Shown here piece after piece: positions 33,275-42,595 of a DNA stretch of 55,184 nucleotides. The notes beneath the pieces were generated by a model that saw only the letters and a program-made list of their open reading frames with translations, did not search any database and was not told the DNA's origin. The DNA is from Rubrivivax sp. (lineage in GTDB: Bacteria; Pseudomonadota; Gammaproteobacteria; Burkholderiales; Burkholderiaceae_C): contig JAHECD010000019.1 of NCBI GenBank assembly GCA_024641945.1, positions 1 to 55,184 on the forward strand, given 5' to 3'. Within the stretch, counting starts at the first letter, position 1, and each line of letters starts with the position of its first letter. The position numbers and the translations under genes are program-made.

Positions 33275-34759
33275 TCAACCTCCGGCGGCGAAGAGCTGCC
33301 GCGCCAGCGCGAGCGGAACGTCCGGCATCAGGAACAGCAGCACCGTCGCCGTGGCGGTGATGCTGGTCGCCACCACCATCGGCACCGGGGCCTCGCCATG
33401 CGGGTGCTCGAATTCACTCGTCGATGGCGCGACGAAGAAGGCGCGGTAGACGATGGGCAGGAAGTAACCGGCGTTGAGCAGCGTGCTCAGTGCGATCACA
33501 CCCACGGCCAGCCAATGCTGCGACGCCATCGCGCCGGACAGCATGTACCACTTGGAGACGAAACCCGCCGCCGGCGGCAGGCCGATCATCGACAGCGCGC
33601 CGATCGAGAAGGCGGCCATCGTCCACGGCATGCGCCGGCCGATGCCGTCGAGCTGGCTCACCTCGGTCTTGTGCGCCGCCGTGTAGATGGAGCCGGCGGC
33701 GAAGAACAGCGTGATCTTGCCGACCGCGTGCGCGGCGATGTGCAGCACGGCGCCGATCACCGACAGCGGTGCCAGCAGCGCAGCCGCCATCACCACGTAC
33801 GACAGCTGGCTGATCGTCGAATACGCCAGGCGGCGCTTCAGGTTGTCTGCACCGAGCGCGACGATCGAGGCAGAAACGATCGTGAAGCCCGCCACCACGA
33901 CGAGCCAGCCCGCGGCGCCGTGCAGGCCCGCGCCGGCGAGGTTGTCGACGCCGAAGATGTAGACGATGACCTTGACGACGCTGAAGACGCCGGCCTTCAC
34001 CACCGCCACGGCATGCAGCAGGGCCGACACCGGCGTCGGCGCGACCATCGCCGCCGGCAGCCAGCGGTGGAACGGCATCAGCGCTGCCTTGCCGATGCCG
34101 AAGACACACAGCGCCAGCAGCCCTGCCAGCGCCGCGTGTCCCAGTTTGCCGGCGAGGATGCCGCCCGGCGTGAATTCGGTGGTGCCGGCGAGCACCCAGA
34201 CGAAGACCAGGGCCGGCAGCAGGAAGACCACCGACGTCCCCATCAGCAATCCGATGTAGGTGCGGCCGCCCGCGCGAGCCTGCTCGGTGCCGGCGTGCGT
34301 GACGAGCGGGTAGGTCACCAGCGTCAGCACCTCGTAGAAGACGAACAGCGTGAACAGGTTGCCGGCCATCGCGATGCCCATGGTCGCCGACAGCGACAGC
34401 GCAAAGCAGACGTAGAAGCGCGTCTGGTTGATCTCGCCGTTGCCACGCATGTAGCCGATGGAATACAGCGAGTTGACGATCCACAGGCCCGACGCGATGA
34501 GTGCGAAGAGCATGCCCAGCGGCTCCAGCCGCAGCGCCAGTTCGAGCCCCGGCATGACGCTGACCAGCGTGACGGCGGGACGCGCGCCCGCCATCACGCC
34601 CGGCAACAGCGACAGCACGCACGCCAGCAGCCCCGCGGCGGTGACGAGCGTGACGGCCTCGCGCAGGTTGGGCAGCCGACCGGCCAGGGCGATCAGCAGC
34701 GCGCCGGCCGCCGGCACGGCCAGCGCCGCGAGCAAGGTCGACTCGGGAGACAGCGGCAT
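33275..34759 (-). CDS. Mrp/MBH-like antiporter D subunit (second)
   Basis: This 494-residue polytopic membrane protein of the proton-conducting ND family is closest in appearance to MrpD. Conserved points are F-V-F-Y-E-V-L-T-L near residue 140 with the key Glu, a Lys in V-K-A-G-V-F-S near 257, the H-A-V-G-K-I-T-L-F region near 345 and a late G-F-V-S-K-W-Y near 400. Its ATG overlaps the stop of the preceding D subunit by one base. Both have 494 residues but differ greatly in sequence, so they are ancient paralogues. Confidence 0.9.
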   Translation of the reverse strand: MPLSPESTLLAALAVPAAGALLIALAGRLPNLREAVTLVTAAGLLACVLSLLPGVMAGARPAVTLVSVMPGLELALRLEPLGMLFALIASGLWIVNSLYSIGYMRGNGEINQTRFYVCFALSLSATMGIAMAGNLFTLFVFYEVLTLVTYPLVTHAGTEQARAGGRTYIGLLMGTSVVFLLPALVFVWVLAGTTEFTPGGILAGKLGHAALAGLLALCVFGIGKAALMPFHRWLPAAMVAPTPVSALLHAVAVVKAGVFSVVKVIVYIFGVDNLAGAGLHGAAGWLVVVAGFTIVSASIVALGADNLKRRLAYSTISQLSYVVMAAALLAPLSVIGAVLHIAAHAVGKITLFFAAGSIYTAAHKTEVSQLDGIGRRMPWTMAAFSIGALSMIGLPPAAGFVSKWYMLSGAMASQHWLAVGVIALSTLLNAGYFLPIVYRAFFVAPSTSEFEHPHGEAPVPMVVATSITATATVLLFLMPDVPLALARQLFAAGG

Positions 34760-36243
34760 CAGCGCAGCCCTCCCATCAGCACGGTGGCCGCCTGCGTGGC
34801 GGAGCCGACGGTGAACGACGTATCGAGCCCGAACCAGATGCTCGCGGCGACGAGAAGACCGGCGGGCACCAGCATGCTCAGCGGTGCTTCGCGCGCGCCT
34901 GCGGTGTCGGCGCGCGGTTCACGCAGGTAGGCGGCCTCGACGAAGCGCCACACATAGGCAAGGGCGAGCAGCGACGATGCGACGATCAGGAAGACCAGCC
35001 ACCATTGGCCCTTCTCGAGCGCGGCCTGGATCAGGTACCACTTGCTGACGAAGCCGGCCGTGCCTGGGACGCCGATCAACGACAGGCCGCCGATCACGAT
35101 GCCGAGGCTGGTGAGCGGCATGCGCTTGCCCAGCCCCTGCACGCGGGCCAGGCTGGTGCCCCCCATGCGCAAAGCCACGCCGCCCAGCAGCAAGAAGATC
35201 GCCCCCTTGGTCACGCCGTGGTTGAACAGGTGCACGATGGTCGCGGTGAGGCCGGTGGTCGAGTCGAACGACAGGCCGAGGATGATGTAGCCGATCTGGC
35301 CGACGCTGGAGTACGCGAACAGGCGCTTCAGGTCGGTCTGGAAGACGGCGATCGTGGAGGCGAAGAACATGCCGGCCAGCGCCAGCAGCAGCATCGCCTC
35401 CTCCATCGGCAGCCGGTCGAAGACCGCCGCCTCGCCGAAGACCGAGAAATAGAAACGCAGCAGCACGTAGACCGCCACCTTGGTGGCGGTGGCGGCGAGG
35501 AAGGCCGACACCGCCGACGGCGCGTAGGTGTAGGCGTTGGGAAGCCACTGGTGCAGCGGGAAGAGCGCCAGTTTCAGCGACATGCCCACGGTCAGGAAGG
35601 CCAGCGCGGCGAGCACCGGCCGCGTGCCCTGGACGGCACCGATGCGCCGCCCCATGTCGGCGATGTTCAGCGTGCCCGTCATCAGGTAGAGCAGGCCGAT
35701 GCCGATGACGATGAAGGTGGCGCCGATCGTCCCCATGATCAGGTACTGGTACGACGCCACGAGCGCGCGACGGTCCTGGCCGAGTGCGATGAGCACGTAG
35801 GTCGACAGCGACGAGATCTCGAGGAAGACGAAGACGTTGAACGCGTCACCAGTGATCGTGATGCCCAGCAGGCCGGCCAGGCACAGCAACCACATCGTGT
35901 AGAAAAGGTAGTGCTGGCGCGCCGAGATCTCCCTTTCGATGCTGCGCAGCGTGGACGGCAGGGCGATGGCCGACATGCCGGCGACCAGCACGAGCACGAA
36001 GGAGGACAACCGGTCGACGCGGTATTCGATGCCCCAGGGCGGGGGCCAGTTGCCGATGGCGTAGGAGATCGTGCCGGCGTGTCCGACCTTCAACCACAGC
36101 AGCACGGCGGCCACGAAGGCAAAGGCGCTCGCCGCCATGGCCACGATGAAGGCGAGGTCGCGCCGGCGCAGCAGGACCGTCAGCGGCGCGGCGAGCAGGG
36201 GTACGACGACCTGCAGTGCAGGCAGATGGTCGGTCCAGCTCAT
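34759..36243 (-). CDS. mrpD: Mrp/MBH-like antiporter D subunit (first)
   Basis: This 494-residue proton-conducting membrane subunit has the canonical features: F-V-F-L-E-I-S-S-L near residue 137 with the ion-pair Glu, A-T-K-V-A-V-Y-V-L near 245, the H-L-F-N-H-G-V-T-K-G-A-I-F block near 335 and G-F-V-S-K-W-Y near 395. By position after the C subunit it is the true MrpD equivalent. The ATG at 36243 overlaps the stop of the C subunit (ATGA). It should exchange protons for Na+ or K+ across the inner membrane as part of the complex. Confidence 0.92.
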   Translation of the reverse strand: MSWTDHLPALQVVVPLLAAPLTVLLRRRDLAFIVAMAASAFAFVAAVLLWLKVGHAGTISYAIGNWPPPWGIEYRVDRLSSFVLVLVAGMSAIALPSTLRSIEREISARQHYLFYTMWLLCLAGLLGITITGDAFNVFVFLEISSLSTYVLIALGQDRRALVASYQYLIMGTIGATFIVIGIGLLYLMTGTLNIADMGRRIGAVQGTRPVLAALAFLTVGMSLKLALFPLHQWLPNAYTYAPSAVSAFLAATATKVAVYVLLRFYFSVFGEAAVFDRLPMEEAMLLLALAGMFFASTIAVFQTDLKRLFAYSSVGQIGYIILGLSFDSTTGLTATIVHLFNHGVTKGAIFLLLGGVALRMGGTSLARVQGLGKRMPLTSLGIVIGGLSLIGVPGTAGFVSKWYLIQAALEKGQWWLVFLIVASSLLALAYVWRFVEAAYLREPRADTAGAREAPLSMLVPAGLLVAASIWFGLDTSFTVGSATQAATVLMGGLR

Positions 36244-36641
36244 TCGGCGTCGGACAAATGAGGTGACGCGTCCCGCTGCTTGTCGAGCGCGAGGATCTCG
36301 TCCTCCTCGATGCAGCCGTAACACTCGCGGATACGCACGGTGAGCGCCAGTCCCAGCGCGAGCGTGGCGACGCCGACGACGATGGCGGTCAGGATCAGCA
36401 CGTGCGGCAGCGGATTCGAGTACACGGTGAACGAGCCGCTGATGATGGGCGCCGTGCCGCCGACCACCTTGCCCGGCATCACATAGAGCAGGTAGACCGA
36501 GGTCTGGAAGATGCCCAGGCCCACCAGCTTCTTGATCAGGTTGCCGCGGGCCATCACGATGAACAGCCCCGCGATCATCAGGAACACCGTGATGAAGTAG
36601 CCGAAGTGGCTGAACGGTCCGGGCAGGCCAGAGGTCGTCAT
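36240..36641 (-). CDS. mrpC: Mrp/MBH-like antiporter subunit C (NuoK-like)
   Basis: This 133-residue protein has three membrane helices like NuoK/MrpC. The block I-V-M-A-R-G-N-L-I-K-K-L-V-G-L-G-I-F is followed by D-P-like L-P-H-V-L-I-L-T-A-I-V-V-G-V-A, the hallmark helix of the family. Its C-terminal ~30 residues are charged and longer than in Bacillus MrpC. Start and stop both sit in ATGA overlaps with neighbours. Confidence 0.9.
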   Translation of the reverse strand: MTTSGLPGPFSHFGYFITVFLMIAGLFIVMARGNLIKKLVGLGIFQTSVYLLYVMPGKVVGGTAPIISGSFTVYSNPLPHVLILTAIVVGVATLALGLALTVRIRECYGCIEEDEILALDKQRDASPHLSDAE

Positions 36642-37066
36642 TCGTCGTCGGCGTTGCCGCGGTCGGCAAACATGTAGAAGATCTTCAGCATCACGCCGGA
36701 CACCGTGATGGCCACGCCCACCTCGACCCAGAAGATGCCGCGTTCCTGCCCGTGCACCGTATCGTGGGCGAGCACGAAATAGTCGAGGAAGTGGCCGCCC
36801 AGCAGCAGGCCGGCCACGCCGACGCCGCCGTAGATCAGCACGCCGAGCGCCATCATCGATTCGACCAGCGGCTCGGGCACGACCTTGCGAACGTCGGCCA
36901 GGCCATGGATCAGCGCATAGAAGATCACGCCCGCCGCGCCGATCACGCCGGCCTGGAACCCGCCGCCGGGGCCGAAATCGCCATGGAACTGGGTATACAG
37001 CGCGAACAGCAGGATGAACGGGATCAGCAGCTTGGCGACGACGCGCAGGATCAGGTCTTGTCTCAT
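36638..37066 (-). CDS. mrpB: Mrp/MBH-like antiporter subunit B
   Basis: This 142-residue membrane protein has four helices. The MnhB domain is clear from the N-terminal L-I-P-F-I-L-L-F-A-L-Y-T-Q-F-H-G near residue 15 and the family signature G-P-G-G-G-F-Q-A-G-V near 35. The ATG at 37066 overlaps the upstream stop by four bases. In Bacillus this subunit packs against MrpA and MrpD. Confidence 0.92.
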   Translation of the reverse strand: MRQDLILRVVAKLLIPFILLFALYTQFHGDFGPGGGFQAGVIGAAGVIFYALIHGLADVRKVVPEPLVESMMALGVLIYGGVGVAGLLLGGHFLDYFVLAHDTVHGQERGIFWVEVGVAITVSGVMLKIFYMFADRGNADDE

Positions 37067-37575
37067 GGCTTGCGCGCCCCGCGCCGGCGGCGCAGCAGGG
37101 CGACCACGCCGGCGCCGGCGGTGAAGACCACCGTGGTCTCGCCGAAGGTATCGAAGCCGCGGTAGCTGGCGAGCACCGCGGTCACCACGTTGGGCACGCC
37201 CGTCTCCTTCATCACGTCGTTCAGGTAGCGTGGCACCACGTGCTGGTGGATCGGCGCGTCGGCATCGGAGAACGCCGGCAGGCCCAGCGTGCCGTAGACC
37301 AGCACGCCGCCGACGGCGATCGACAGCGCGAGCGGCACCCAGGGCTTGTGCACGGGCTTCGCCTCTTCGCCCTTGCACAGGTAGAGCGCCGCCAGGAACA
37401 GCACGGTGGATACGCCGGCGCCCACGGACGCCTCGGTCATCGCCACGTCCACGGCGTCCAGCGCCACCAGCACGGTGGCGGTCAGGAAGCTGTAGACGCC
37501 ACCGAGCACGACCACGCCGAACAGGTTGCGGGTGCGGGCCAGCGCCACCACGGTGGCGGCCATCAGCACCAGCAC
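37063..37575 (-). CDS. MrpA C-terminal-domain-like subunit (DUF4040/MbhD + MbhE)
   Basis: This 170-residue membrane protein equals the tail of MrpA, split off as in MBH-type complexes. The first ~90 residues are the DUF4040/MbhD part (R-N-L-F-G-V-V-V-L-G-G, D-V-A-M-T-E-A-S-V-G-A-G). The last ~70 match MbhE (Y-R-G-F-D-T-F-G-E-T-T-V-V-F-T-A-G-A-G-V). The listed start is the GTG at 37575, but conserved-looking residues (I-E-A-L-I-I-N-V) continue upstream to an ATC at 37599 that sits 6 bases after a GAGGAGA ribosome site. The true start may therefore be a non-standard codon, or CTG at 37590. The large ND5-like part of MrpA is absent. Confidence 0.85.
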   Translation of the reverse strand: MLVLMAATVVALARTRNLFGVVVLGGVYSFLTATVLVALDAVDVAMTEASVGAGVSTVLFLAALYLCKGEEAKPVHKPWVPLALSIAVGGVLVYGTLGLPAFSDADAPIHQHVVPRYLNDVMKETGVPNVVTAVLASYRGFDTFGETTVVFTAGAGVVALLRRRRGARKP

Positions 37576-37586
37576 GACGTTGATGA

Positions 37587-37916
37587 TCAGGGCTTCGATG
37601 GTGGATTCTCCTCGTCGTGCAGCAGCGGCTTGACACCACGCAGCAGTGCCGCGCGCACCAGTGCGTGCGTGGCCGTCGGGCTGGCGAACAGCAGCAGCGC
37701 ACCGATGATCGCCAGCTTCACGGCGACCAGCGTGAATCCGGCCTGCAGCGCCAGGCCGATCAGCACGAGGGCCGCGCCAAGCGTGTCGACGACACTCGCG
37801 GCGTGCACGCGGGTATAGAAATCCGGCATGCGCACGAGGCCGACGGCGCCGATGACGCAGAACGCGCCGCCGCTGACGAGGAAGGCCCAGCTCAGCAGGT
37901 CGACCAGCAGCGTCAT
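37587..37916 (-). CDS. mrpG: Mrp/MBH-like antiporter subunit G
   Basis: This 109-residue protein has three helices. The PhaG/MnhG signature is present as G-A-V-G-L-V-R-M-P-D-F-Y-T-R-V-H-A-A-S near residues 23-41. The C-terminus is charged. Its start overlaps the F subunit stop (ATGA). Length and order E-F-G match both Mrp and MBH operons. Confidence 0.92.
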   Translation of the reverse strand: MTLLVDLLSWAFLVSGGAFCVIGAVGLVRMPDFYTRVHAASVVDTLGAALVLIGLALQAGFTLVAVKLAIIGALLLFASPTATHALVRAALLRGVKPLLHDEENPPSKP

Positions 37917-38200
37917 GGCGACTCCTTGGCGGGCACGTCGCCGGGATCGCCGAGGTCGCCGGTGCGGAAATACTTGAGCACGGCGATCGTGCCGATCACG
38001 TTGAGCAGGCCGTAGACGATGGCCAGGTCCAGGAATTCCGGCCGTCCGGTGAGGAAACCGATCACGGCCAGCAGCAGCATTGCCACGGTGCCGATCGTAT
38101 TGGCGGCCTGGGCGCGGTCGAAGACCGTGGGCCCGAGCGCCGCACGCACCACGGCGAGCGTCATCGTCACGAGCAGTGCGATCGCAGCGACGGCAAACAT
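37913..38200 (-). CDS. mrpF: Mrp/MBH-like antiporter subunit F
   Basis: This 95-residue membrane protein has three helices and the MrpF/PhaF features R-A-A-L-G-P-T-V-F-D-R-A-Q-A-A-N near residue 19 and L-D-L-A-I-V-Y-G-L-L-N near 61. The ATG at 38200 overlaps the E subunit stop by one base. In bacterial Mrp this subunit helps line the cation path. Confidence 0.92.
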   Translation of the reverse strand: MFAVAAIALLVTMTLAVVRAALGPTVFDRAQAANTIGTVAMLLLAVIGFLTGRPEFLDLAIVYGLLNVIGTIAVLKYFRTGDLGDPGDVPAKESP

Positions 38201-38676
38201 CAAGCGCCTGCCTCGCACGCGGTGACGCGCGTGTCCATGTCGCCCGAGAGCACGCCGTCGGCGCCGGCGCGCGTGATCGCGTGCACCAGGAACCGGCCGG
38301 GCTCGGCCTCGACCGTGATGGTGCCGGGGGTCAGGGTGATCGAGTTCGCATGGATCACGAGCCCGACCGCGGTCTTCTGCGTCGGCGCGAACGTGACCAT
38401 CGTCGGGCTGATCGGCAGCCGCGGGTGGACGATGAGCTTGCTGACGTCCCACGCCGCCTTGACGATCTCCTTCAGCAGCCACGCCCAGTAGGGCACGAGC
38501 CGATGGCCGAGCGCGAGTGGATAGCTTTCGTGGTCGACCACCTCCATGCGATGCGAGAACCACACCACCGCTGCCGCGCTGCCGAGCCCGGCGCTGAGCA
38601 GGAAGGCCGTGAAGTAGCCCGACAGCAGGACCCAGAAGGCGAAGAGGGCGACGAAGGCGCCGGCGAGATGCAGCAT
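38200..38676 (-). CDS. mrpE: Mrp/MBH-like antiporter subunit E
   Basis: This 158-residue protein is the first gene of the antiporter operon. It has one or two N-terminal membrane helices followed by a soluble part with the MnhE block S-I-T-L-T-P-G-T-I-T-V near residue 112. The ATG at 38676 gives the usual N-terminus; a longer frame from 38742 adds 22 residues without family features. The 139-base divergent gap to the hydroxyacid dehydrogenase gene should hold the operon promoter. Confidence 0.9.
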   Translation of the reverse strand: MLHLAGAFVALFAFWVLLSGYFTAFLLSAGLGSAAAVVWFSHRMEVVDHESYPLALGHRLVPYWAWLLKEIVKAAWDVSKLIVHPRLPISPTMVTFAPTQKTAVGLVIHANSITLTPGTITVEAEPGRFLVHAITRAGADGVLSGDMDTRVTACEAGA

Positions 38677-38814
38677 GATCGGTTCGATGGCGGCGGTGCC
38701 GCGACCGGACGATTGTAGGCAGCCGAATTTGTCCGAATCCATCGCCGCGCCGCAAGACGCATGAGGGTCATTACCATGTCGGCACGATCCATTTCGTGAG
38801 AACAGGTGTCACGC

Positions 38815-39798
38815 ATGAAGCCCAAGGTGCTGGTAGCCCGGTCCGTCTTTCCCGCCACGCTCGAGCGCCTGCGCGCGCAGTTCGACGTCGAGGACAACCC
38901 GGACGACATCATCTACAGCAAGCCGCAGCTGATCGAACGGCTGCACGGCAAGGCGGGTGCGTTCACGACCGGCAGCGAGCGCATCGACGCCGAGGTGCTG
39001 GACGCCAACCCGCAATTGCGCGTGGTCGCCAACATGGCGGTGGGCTACAACAATTTCGACATTCCCGCCTTCACCGTGCGCGGCGTGCTTGCCACCAACA
39101 CGCCCGACGTGCTGACGGAAACGACCGCCGACTTCGGCTTCGCGCTGATGATGGCCACCGCCCGCCGCATGGCCGAGAGCGAACATTTCCTGCGCCGCGG
39201 CGAATGGACGCGGTGGGCCTACGACATGTTCACCGGCAGCGACGTGCATGGCGCCACGCTCGGCATCCTGGGCATGGGCCGCATCGGCCAGGGCATCGCG
39301 CGCCGCGGCGCGCTCGGCTTCGGCATGAACGTGATCTATCACAACCGGTCCCGGCTGAGTGCCGAGCAGGAGGCGCCGATCGGCGCGCGTTATGTCGACA
39401 AGGCGACGCTGCTGCGCGAAGCCGATCACCTGGTGCTGGTGCTGCCGTACTCGCCGCAGAGCCACCATGTCATCGGCGCGGCGGAACTGGCGCAGATGAA
39501 GCCGACCGCCACGTTGACCAACATCGCCCGTGGCGGCATCGTCGACGACGCCGCGCTGGCCGCGGCATTGCGGGAGCGCCGCATCGCGGCGGCGGGGCTC
39601 GACGTCTTCGAGGGCGAGCCGTCGGTCCATCCCGACCTGCTGACGGTGCCCAACGTCGTGCTCACGCCGCACATCGCCAGCGCGACGGTCGCCACGCGGC
39701 GCGCGATGGCCGAACTCGCGGCCGACAACCTGGTCGCGGCGCTGACCGGCGGCACGCCGCCGACGCCGATCAACCCCGAGGTGATCGGCCGGCGCTGA
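38815..39798 (+). CDS. 2-hydroxyacid dehydrogenase (glyoxylate/hydroxypyruvate reductase, GhrB-like)
   Basis: This 327-residue cytoplasmic D-2-hydroxyacid dehydrogenase reduces glyoxylate, hydroxypyruvate or similar 2-oxoacids with NAD(P)H. The nucleotide-binding motif is [10 protein letters not shown] near residue 150. The catalytic Arg is in N-I-A-R-G-G near 240, the Glu in F-E-G-E-P near 269 and the His in T-P-H-I-A-S near 288. The ATG at 38815 is chosen over a GTG at 38806. The long N-terminal catalytic-domain half and the V-G-Y-N-N-F-D-I-P motif agree with the GhrB/TkrA branch. Neighbouring genes do not specify the substrate. Confidence 0.92.
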   Translation: MKPKVLVARSVFPATLERLRAQFDVEDNPDDIIYSKPQLIERLHGKAGAFTTGSERIDAEVLDANPQLRVVANMAVGYNNFDIPAFTVRGVLATNTPDVLTETTADFGFALMMATARRMAESEHFLRRGEWTRWAYDMFTGSDVHGATLGILGMGRIGQGIARRGALGFGMNVIYHNRSRLSAEQEAPIGARYVDKATLLREADHLVLVLPYSPQSHHVIGAAELAQMKPTATLTNIARGGIVDDAALAAALRERRIAAAGLDVFEGEPSVHPDLLTVPNVVLTPHIASATVATRRAMAELAADNLVAALTGGTPPTPINPEVIGRR

Positions 39799-39864
39799 TA
39801 CGTGACTGGCGCGGCGCCGGCGCCGCGCGCTTCACACCGCCCGGCGCCGGCGCCGCGATCGACC

Positions 39865-42006
39865 TCACGCGCGCTTGAGCATCGACGTATCGAACGGCAG
39901 CGAACGCAGGCGCTTTCCGGTGGCCGCGAAGATCGCATTGGCCAACGCCGGCGCGATCGGCGGCGTGCCCGGCTCGCCGATGCCGCCGGGTTTTTCGCTG
40001 CTCTGCACGATGTGCACCTCGACCTTGGGCATCTCGGTGATGCGCAGCATCGGGTAGGTGTCGAAGTTGCCCTGCTCGACGCGCCCGCCCTTGAAACTGA
40101 TGCGCCCGTACAGCGCGGCGGTCAACCCGTAGACGATGGCGCCTTCGATCTGGCGCCGGATGATCTCGGGGTTGACGGTCATGCCGCAGTCCACCGCGGC
40201 GACGACGCGGTGCACCTTCGGCGTGCCGTCGGCGGCGACCGAGATCTCGGCGACCTCGGCCACATAGGTGCCGAAGCTTTCCGCCACCGCGATGCCGCGC
40301 GACACCCCGGCCGGCAGCGCACCGCCCCAGCCGGCCTTGTTGGCGGCCAGTTCGAGCACGCCCTTGTGGCGCGGCGACTTGCCGAGCAGCGCGCGACGGA
40401 ACTCGTACGGGTCCTTCTTGGCCTCGGCCGCGAGTTCGTCGATGAATCCCTCGATGAAGAAGGCATTCTGCGAATGCCCCACCGAGCGCCAAAACCAGAC
40501 CTGCGGGCCCGGCTCGCGGCGCCCGTAGGTGATGCGCTGGTGCGGGATGTCGTACGGATGGTCGGCGAGGCCCTCGACCGCAAACGAGTCGACCCCGTTC
40601 GGCGGGATTTTCATGAATCCCGATGCGGCCATGATCGACGGCGAACCGACGCCGGCCTTCAGCGCCGTGAGGCCGCCGGAGCCATCCATCGCGGCTTCGA
40701 AACGGGCCACCGACGCCGGGCGGTAGAAGCCCGCCGCCGTGTCGTCCTCGCGTGAATAGATCAACTTGACCGGCTTGCCGCTGATCTTGGACAGCAGCGT
40801 GGCGTCGATGGTGAAGTCGGGTGCGAAGCGCCGGCCGAAACCGCCGCCGAGCAGCATCGTATTGATCTTGACCTTGGCCGGCGTGGCCTGCGCCACCTGG
40901 GCCAGGATGCCCTGGACGGGGCCCTGGCTCTGTGTGCCGACCCAGATCTCGACCTCGTCGCCCGACACACGCGCGGTGCAGTTCATCGGCTCCATGCAGG
41001 CATGGGCGAGGTACGGCGCCTCGTAGCGTGCCTCGAGCTTCTTCGCCGCGCCACTGAATGCAGTGGTGGCACTGCCGGCCTCGCGGGCCACGGCGCCGGC
41101 GGCGTCGCGCGCCCCCTCGTCGAGCATGGCGGTCACACCGGCCGAATCCAGCGCTGCAGCGGGGCCGAGATCCCATTCCACCGCGAGGGCGTCGCGGCCT
41201 TTCTTCGCGGCCCAGTAGCCGTCCGCCAGCACCGCCACGCCCGTCGGCAACGTGATGACCTGTCGCACGCCCTTGACGGCCTTGGCCTTGGCCTCGTCCA
41301 TCTTCTTCGGCTTGGCGTCCTTGGCCGGCGCACGCGCCATCACTGCGACCAGCAGGCCCGGCACCTGGGCGTCGATGCCGAACTTGCCGGTGCCATTGAC
41401 CTTGAGCGGCGTATCCAGGCGGCGCACGCCCGTGCCCAGCAAGGTGAAATCCTTCGGATCCTTCAGCGTGGGCGCCTCGGGCACCTTCTGCTGCGCGGCG
41501 GCTTCCACCAGCGAGCCGTAGGTGGCGCTCAGGCCGCCCGGGCCGGTGACCACACTCTTGGCGGTGCGCAGCGTCGAGGCCTCGACCTTCCACTGCGCCG
41601 CGGCCGCCGCGACGAGCATTTCGCGCGCGGCCGCGCCGGCCTTGCGCAGCGGTTCCCAGTGGCCGCGCACGGTGCTCGAGCCGCCGGTGGCCTGCATGCC
41701 GAATGCCGGGTTGTTGAAGGCCTTGTCGACCGGCGCCTGCTCGACGGCGACGAGGTTCCAGTCGGCGTCCAGCTCTTCGGCGAGCAGCATCGGGATCGCG
41801 GTGAGCACGCCCTGGCCCATCTCCGACGATCCGCAGATCACCGTGACGCGGTTGTCCGGCGTGATGCGGACCCAGGCGTTCGGGTGGAAGGTGGACACGG
41901 CGGCCAGCGCGCGGCCGGCCATCGGCAGTGCGAAGCCGACGACGAGCGCCGCGCTGCCGCCGGCCTTGAGGAAGTCGCGCCGGCTCGTGGATGTCAGCGT
42001 AGTCAT
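39865..42006 (-). CDS. Molybdenum hydroxylase large subunit, Tat-exported (IorB/isoquinoline 1-oxidoreductase beta type)
   Basis: This 713-residue molybdopterin-cytosine-dinucleotide subunit hydroxylates aldehydes or N-heterocycles. The N-terminus has a Tat signal S-R-R-D-F-L-K followed by a hydrophobic stretch, so the folded enzyme is sent to the periplasm. Family points include G-S-S-E-M-G-Q-G-V near residue 60, a duplicated aldehyde-oxidase domain, G-G-G-F-G-R-R near 385, and the C-terminal [10 protein letters not shown] with the general-base Glu near 675. It follows the small subunit gene with a one-base gap. The FAD subunit found in xanthine dehydrogenases is missing, so electrons probably go to a cytochrome. 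Confidence 0.92.
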   Translation of the reverse strand: MTTLTSTSRRDFLKAGGSAALVVGFALPMAGRALAAVSTFHPNAWVRITPDNRVTVICGSSEMGQGVLTAIPMLLAEELDADWNLVAVEQAPVDKAFNNPAFGMQATGGSSTVRGHWEPLRKAGAAAREMLVAAAAAQWKVEASTLRTAKSVVTGPGGLSATYGSLVEAAAQQKVPEAPTLKDPKDFTLLGTGVRRLDTPLKVNGTGKFGIDAQVPGLLVAVMARAPAKDAKPKKMDEAKAKAVKGVRQVITLPTGVAVLADGYWAAKKGRDALAVEWDLGPAAALDSAGVTAMLDEGARDAAGAVAREAGSATTAFSGAAKKLEARYEAPYLAHACMEPMNCTARVSGDEVEIWVGTQSQGPVQGILAQVAQATPAKVKINTMLLGGGFGRRFAPDFTIDATLLSKISGKPVKLIYSREDDTAAGFYRPASVARFEAAMDGSGGLTALKAGVGSPSIMAASGFMKIPPNGVDSFAVEGLADHPYDIPHQRITYGRREPGPQVWFWRSVGHSQNAFFIEGFIDELAAEAKKDPYEFRRALLGKSPRHKGVLELAANKAGWGGALPAGVSRGIAVAESFGTYVAEVAEISVAADGTPKVHRVVAAVDCGMTVNPEIIRRQIEGAIVYGLTAALYGRISFKGGRVEQGNFDTYPMLRITEMPKVEVHIVQSSEKPGGIGEPGTPPIAPALANAIFAATGKRLRSLPFDTSMLKRA

Positions 42007-42007
42007 C

Positions 42008-42475
42008 TCAGGCTCCCTTCGACAGCGTGACCGCGGCGTCCTTGATGGCCGCGCGGATCTGGTTGTACGTGCCGCAGCGGCAGACATTGCCGGCCATCGC
42101 GGCGTCGATGTCGGCATCCGCCGGATTGCGCTTCTCAGCGAGCAGCGCGCAGGCGCTCATGATCTGGCCCGATTGGCAGTAGCCGCACTGCGGCACGTCG
42201 TGCACGACCCAGGCGGCCTGCACCGCTGGGCCGGCCGGCAGCACGCCCACACCCTCGATGGTGGTGACCTTCTTGCCTTCGACCACCGAAATCGGGATCG
42301 AGCAGGAGCGGACGGGCGCTCCGTCCAGGTGGACCGTGCAGGCGCCGCACAGGCCGGCGCCGCAACCGAACTTGGTACCGGTGAGCTGGAGCTCCTCGCG
42401 CAGCACCCACAGCAGGGGTGTGTCGGGCTCGGCATCCACGCGGACGGTTTTTCCATTGACAGACAGCTGGACCAT
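42008..42475 (-). CDS. (2Fe-2S) small subunit of the molybdenum hydroxylase (IorA-like)
   Basis: This 155-residue iron-sulfur protein carries two [2Fe-2S] clusters. The plant-type cluster motif is C-G-A-G-L-C-G-A-C near residues 38-46, with a further Cys near 58. The helical cluster uses C-G-Y-C-Q-S-G near 97 and C-R-C-G-T-Y near 133. It lacks its own signal and is expected to be carried out with the Tat-tagged large subunit. The ribosome site GGAGG lies just before the ATG at 42475. Confidence 0.95.
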   Translation of the reverse strand: MVQLSVNGKTVRVDAEPDTPLLWVLREELQLTGTKFGCGAGLCGACTVHLDGAPVRSCSIPISVVEGKKVTTIEGVGVLPAGPAVQAAWVVHDVPQCGYCQSGQIMSACALLAEKRNPADADIDAAMAGNVCRCGTYNQIRAAIKDAAVTLSKGA

Positions 42476-42595
42476 GGGTCCTCCTTCGGACGGCGGGGTG
42501 GAAGCGGTGGGCCGGCGGCCCGCTGCGAATTCGGGGCGCAGATTAGCGCAAGCGACCGGCCCGTGCACGTGGCGGCAACTGAGACAATGCTGCGC

